NCBI RefSeq assembly: GCF_001613005.1
Contig: NZ_BDBN01000063.1
Coordinates: forward strand, 1-32,570
DNA from: Nocardia nova NBRC 15556
GTDB lineage: Bacteria; Actinomycetota; Actinomycetes; Mycobacteriales; Mycobacteriaceae
Direction of reading: 5' to 3'
Length of the DNA stretch: 32,570 bases
Positions 29,974 to 32,570 of this stretch are shown here, one piece after another. Every line of letters starts with the position of its first letter. Within the stretch, counting starts at the first letter, position 1. A model generated the notes under the pieces. That model made no database searches, was not told the origin of the DNA, and saw only the letters and a list, made by a program, of their open reading frames with translations. The position numbers and the translations under genes were made by a program.

Positions 29974-30771
29974 ATGGCGCTGACCTTCGAGCGGTACTGC
30001 GATGAGATCGTTGCCCAGACCGACTTGCTGCGAGCCACACTCGCGCATGCCGATACCGCGCTTCCCGTCCCGACCTGTCCGGGCTGGACCGTGGGCCAGC
30101 TGGGACGCCACCTCGGCGGTGCGCAGCGGTGGGCACGGGCGGCCGTGGCCGGCCGGGTTCGAGAACCGTTGCCGGAGGACGACTTCGCGTTCCGGGATCT
30201 GTCCGGATATCTGGACGAGGACCCCGAACAATTACGTGATTGGCTCGCCGAGGGTGCCGCGGAGTTGTCCGCCGAACTGCTCGAGGCGGGGCCCGGCCTC
30301 GCGCTCTGGACGCCGGTGCCGGTCGTGCCGACCACGGACTTCTACGCCCGCCGCTTCACCCACGAAACGCTGATCCATCGCGCGGATGCCACGCTCGCGC
30401 TGGGTGCCGAATATCACGCCGCGCCGGATGTGGCCGCGGACGCCATCGACGAATGGCTGGAACTGGGCTCGCTGCCGGTGATGTTCGACTACAAGCCGGA
30501 GGCGCGGGAACTGCTGGGGCCCGGTCGCACGCTGCACTTTCATGCCATCGACACGTCCGAGGAGCTGCAAGCCGAATGGATCGTCGATCTCACCGGCGAT
30601 GCCATCGGCTGGCGGCGCGCCCACGAGCGCGCCGCGGTCGCGATTCGCGGGCCGCTCACCGAACTCCTGCTGGTGATCTATCGGCGCCGGCCGGTCGAGG
30701 ACGCCGATATCGAGATCCTGGGCGAGCGGGAACTGTTCGACTTCTGGCTCGATCGGGTCAGCTTCGGGTGA
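29974..30771 (+). CDS. Maleylpyruvate isomerase family mycothiol-dependent enzyme
   Basis: A 265-residue protein with a DinB-like N-terminal domain and a C-terminal MDMPI_C-type domain. The metal-site signature is PTCPGWTVGQLGRHLGGAQRW (His47), then FTHETLIHRADATLALG (His130, Glu131, His135). The C-terminal half ends with a lipid/SCP-like fold region (AVAIRGPLTELLLVIYRRRPVED) typical of the family. Relatives use mycothiol for isomerisation or glyoxalase-like reactions. The substrate is unknown. ATG 29974 is chosen over GTG 29968 because of the leaderless-type TAGGGT upstream. It follows the TetR gene by 47 bases on the same strand. Confidence 0.88.
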   Translation: MALTFERYCDEIVAQTDLLRATLAHADTALPVPTCPGWTVGQLGRHLGGAQRWARAAVAGRVREPLPEDDFAFRDLSGYLDEDPEQLRDWLAEGAAELSAELLEAGPGLALWTPVPVVPTTDFYARRFTHETLIHRADATLALGAEYHAAPDVAADAIDEWLELGSLPVMFDYKPEARELLGPGRTLHFHAIDTSEELQAEWIVDLTGDAIGWRRAHERAAVAIRGPLTELLLVIYRRRPVEDADIEILGERELFDFWLDRVSFG

Positions 30772-30774
30772 GTA

Positions 30775-30816
30775 GCGGGCCCGCAACGAACCGCCGGCCC
30801 GGCGCTCGGGTCCCGC
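30775..30816. terminator. Weak bulged hairpin between convergent genes
   Basis: GCGGGCCCG (30775-30783) can pair with CGGGTCCCGC (30807-30816) with one bulged T. It lies between the stop of the maleylpyruvate isomerase-like gene and the stop of the small minus-strand protein. Support is structural only. Confidence 0.3.
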
Positions 30817-30819
30817 GGC

Positions 30820-30987
30820 TCAGGCCAGCGGATACTGTCCGGGCGGGTAGTTCCCGCCGAAGCCGCCGCCCGGCGTGCCCGCGCCGCCCGCGCCGATGAG
30901 GTCGGAGATGAGGGTGATCACCGATTGGCCGATCGCCAGCACGTCCGAGCCGATCGTGCCGAAATAACCCGCAAACGTGGAGAGCAT
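30820..30987 (-). CDS. 55-residue amphipathic small protein, possible mycomembrane channel
   Basis: A short protein beginning MLSTFAGYFGTIGSDVLAIG and ending in a Gly/Pro tail (GGFGGNYPPGQYPLA). Hydrophobic residues fall at 2, 5, 9, 12, 16, 19, 23, 26 and 30, a strict 3-4 spacing over 29 residues, which would give a long amphipathic helix with a polar side of Ser, Thr, Gly, Gln and Asp. There is no signal peptide. Small amphipathic proteins without signal peptides form mycomembrane pores in Corynebacterium (PorA, 45 residues; PorH, 57 residues), and the architecture here is alike, though I cannot claim homology. AAAGG lies seven bases before the ATG, and a TTGCCG-17-TATGTC promoter candidate lies upstream. 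A membrane-active peptide or a partner of a membrane complex are alternatives. Confidence 0.72.
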   Translation of the reverse strand: MLSTFAGYFGTIGSDVLAIGQSVITLISDLIGAGGAGTPGGGFGGNYPPGQYPLA

Positions 30988-31032
30988 GGGTCCGCCTTTC
31001 CCGGGGCATCTGGGGTCGTTCGCTATCAGGGT

Positions 31033-31061
31033 GACATATCGGTGATACCCGGTTGCGGCAA
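31033..31061 (-). promoter_or_regulatory. Promoter candidate for the small amphipathic protein
   Basis: On the minus strand TTGCCG (31061-31056) and TATGTC (31038-31033) are separated by exactly 17 bases. The predicted start would leave a leader of about 40 bases before the ATG at 30987. Match to consensus is moderate. Confidence 0.45.
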
Positions 31062-31172
31062 TCTCATTGACGCTCACGGGTTTCGGGGTGAATGTCCGCG
31101 GTTGTCCGATCCGTCGGGTGGGCCGGTGGGGGCGCCGTGGTGCTCGGGCGGTGGTACGCCCACCCCCGGTTA

Positions 31173-31203
31173 TGAATGGGATTGCATCATCATGCATAAT
31201 CAT
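31173..31203 (+). promoter_or_regulatory. argG promoter overlapped by an ArgR (ARG) box
   Basis: The 31-base block matches the argC block at 27 positions, including TGAATG, TTGCAT and TGCATAATCAT. CATAAT (31195-31200) is the -10; ATGAAT (31172-31177) is a possible -35 at 17 bases. TGCATAATCATTTGCA (31193-31208) has matching TGCA ends. The predicted start is near 31207, which gives argG a leader of about 100 bases. Confidence 0.8.
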
Positions 31204-31306
31204 TTGCAGTTGATGTGAGCCGTCCGAGGGCGGGTAGCGGCGGCACATCGCACCGGTGACATCGCGCACCCCCTACGCATACGCACGAACCTGAGGAGCA
31301 TCAGAT

Positions 31307-32509
31307 ATGGCCGATCGCGTCGTACTCGCCTATTCCGGCGGGTTGGACACCTCCGTTGCCATCAGCTGGATCGGCAAGGAGACCGGGGCCGAGGTGGTCG
31401 CCGTCGCGATCGATCTTGGTCAGGGCGGCGAGGACATGAACGTGGTGCGCCAGCGTGCACTGGACTGCGGCGCGGTCGAGGCCATCGTGGTCGACGCCCG
31501 CGACGAATTCGCCGACGAGTACTGCCTGCCGACCGTGCAGGCCAACGCCCTCTACATGGGCCGCTACCCGCTGGTGTCCGCGATCAGCCGCCCGTTGATC
31601 GTCAAGCACCTGGTCGAGGCGGCCGAGTACCACGGCGCGACCACCGTCGCGCACGGCTGCACCGGTAAGGGCAACGACCAGGTTCGCTTCGAGGTCGGCA
31701 TCGGCGCGCTCGCGCCCGATCTGAACGTCATCGCCCCCGTGCGCGACTACGCGTGGACCCGGGAGAAGGCCATCGCCTTCGCCGAGGAGAACGCGCTGCC
31801 GATCACCGTCAGCAAGAAGTCGCCGTTCTCGATCGACCAGAACCTCTGGGGCCGCGCGGTGGAGACCGGCTTCCTCGAGGATCTGTGGAACGCGCCGACC
31901 AAGGACGTCTACGACTACACCGTCGACCCGACCGTCAACTTCGAGGCGCCCGACGAACTGATCGTCACCTTCGACAAGGGTGTGCCGATCGCGATCGACG
32001 GCCGCCCGGTCAGCGTGCTCGAGGCCATCACCGAGCTCAACAAGCGCGCGGGTCGCCAGGGCGTGGGCCGGCTGGACATGGTCGAGGACCGCCTGGTCGG
32101 CATCAAGAGCCGCGAGATCTACGAGGCGCCGGGCGCCATCGCGCTGATCACCGCGCACCAGGAGCTCGAGGCCGTCACCGTCGAGCGCGAACTCGGCCGC
32201 TACAAGCGTCAGGTCGAGCAGCGCTGGGGCGAGCTGGTCTACGACGGCCTGTGGTTCTCCCCGCTCAAGCGGGCCCTGGACGCCTTCGTGCGCGACACCC
32301 AGCAGCACGTCTCCGGTGAGGTGCGCATGGTGCTGCACGGCGGCAACGTCGTCGTCAACGGCCGCCGCAGCGAGGAGTCGCTCTACGACTTCAACCTGGC
32401 CACCTACGACGAGGGCGACAGCTTCGACCAGTCGCTGGCCAAGGGCTTCGTCCAGATCCACGGCCTGTCCTCCAAGGTCGCCGCGCGCCGGGACCTGTCC
32501 AAGAAGTAG
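31307..32509 (+). CDS. argG: Argininosuccinate synthase
   Basis: A 400-residue enzyme that condenses citrulline and aspartate with ATP to argininosuccinate. The ATP-binding PP-motif is AYSGGLDTSVAI (8-19). Further conserved parts are ARDEFADEYCLPTVQANALY, YPLVSAISRPLI, VAHGCTGKGNDQVRFE, the citrulline-binding part SPFSIDQNLWGRAVE, and GRLDMVEDRLVGIKSREIYEAPGA. Full length, cytosolic tetramer in the family. GAGGAG lies eight bases before the ATG. It has its own ArgR-type promoter, as argC does, because the block 26145-30987 separates it from argR. In related genomes argH follows; here the window ends first. Confidence 0.97.
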   Translation: MADRVVLAYSGGLDTSVAISWIGKETGAEVVAVAIDLGQGGEDMNVVRQRALDCGAVEAIVVDARDEFADEYCLPTVQANALYMGRYPLVSAISRPLIVKHLVEAAEYHGATTVAHGCTGKGNDQVRFEVGIGALAPDLNVIAPVRDYAWTREKAIAFAEENALPITVSKKSPFSIDQNLWGRAVETGFLEDLWNAPTKDVYDYTVDPTVNFEAPDELIVTFDKGVPIAIDGRPVSVLEAITELNKRAGRQGVGRLDMVEDRLVGIKSREIYEAPGAIALITAHQELEAVTVERELGRYKRQVEQRWGELVYDGLWFSPLKRALDAFVRDTQQHVSGEVRMVLHGGNVVVNGRRSEESLYDFNLATYDEGDSFDQSLAKGFVQIHGLSSKVAARRDLSKK

Positions 32510-32523
32510 GAAGCCGGCGGGCT

Positions 32524-32554
32524 CGGCCGCACGATCGGCCGAGTCGTGCGGCCG
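32524..32554 (+). terminator. Hairpin terminator of argG
   Basis: CGGCCGCACGA (32524-32534) and TCGTGCGGCCG (32544-32554) form a perfect 11-bp stem with a 9-base loop, 15 bases after the argG stop. There is no T-tract. If it terminates, argH would need its own promoter. Confidence 0.75.
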
Positions 32555-32570
32555 GTCGGGAGCAGCGGCA

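Larger units (their letters stand above)
30988..31306. other. Intergenic region between the small protein gene and argG
   Basis: This 319-base gap holds the minus-strand promoter candidate at 31033-31061, the argG promoter/ArgR box at 31173-31203, and the argG leader. No other coding frame here is supported. Confidence 0.6.

Noticed and set aside
1..32570. tRNA or rRNA genes, CRISPR arrays, transposases or integrases
   Set aside because: No cloverleaf-like sequence with CCA-end context, no regularly spaced repeats and no recombinase-like protein was found by eye; a covariance-model scan would be needed to exclude a small RNA.

Overview
The window looks like chromosomal DNA from a mycolic-acid actinomycete of the Nocardia/Rhodococcus type. 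It has very high GC, GTG and TTG starts, several leaderless-type starts, and a pheT end followed later by argC-argJ-argB-argD-argF-argR and argG in the order known from Mycobacterium tuberculosis. Mycothiol-type maleylpyruvate isomerase-like proteins, a FadD4-like ligase, an F420/FMN luciferase-like enzyme and an AnsP-type permease point the same way. The organism is an inference; no rRNA or tRNA gene was found to fix it.

Layout. 1-541: 3' end of pheT. 578-1134: MazE/MazF-type toxin-antitoxin pair. 1185-3574: alpha/beta hydrolase, then two unrecognised proteins. 3645-5183 (minus): AhpD-like carboxymuconolactone decarboxylase-family protein and a luciferase-like oxidoreductase. 5466-7019: AnsP-type asparagine permease. 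7055-8485: aldo/keto reductase divergent from an HxlR regulator, with nested inverted repeats between them and a strong bidirectional terminator after the regulator. 8539-8781: DUF397 remnant without a start codon. 9275-11011: poxB-type pyruvate:quinone oxidoreductase, convergent with a FadD4-like acyl-CoA synthetase (11063-12595). 12869-13273: small secreted protein. 13617-14505 (minus): SRPBCC protein overlapping a MarR regulator, preceded by a large double palindrome; two copies of a 72-bp palindromic repeat flank this pair. 14769-15736 (minus): GNAT acetyltransferase overlapping a second-copy-type infA. 16154-20036 (minus): flavodoxin-domain protein, and a two-gene ABC exporter. 20189-26105: argCJBDFR, every junction overlapping. 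26145-30987: accessory block with two TetR regulators (each with a recognisable divergent operator), two DinB/maleylpyruvate isomerase-like proteins, a DUF574 methyltransferase, an NmrA-like reductase and a 55-residue amphipathic protein. 31307-32509: argG, followed by a hairpin terminator.

How it works together. The arg genes form one regulon. argC and argG carry nearly the same 31-bp promoter/operator (27 of 31 identical), interpreted as ArgR boxes laid over the -10 region, so the ArgR made at the end of the argC operon can control both transcription units although about 5 kb of unrelated genes separates them. The genes between pheT and argC, and between argR and argG, look like accessory cargo made of small self-contained regulator-target modules.

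The items most worth following are the 55-residue amphipathic protein, whose architecture recalls corynebacterial PorA/PorH mycomembrane porins, the translationally coupled GNAT-infA pair, the unknown gene pair at 2007-3574, the paired MarR palindromes, and the 72-bp palindromic repeat.
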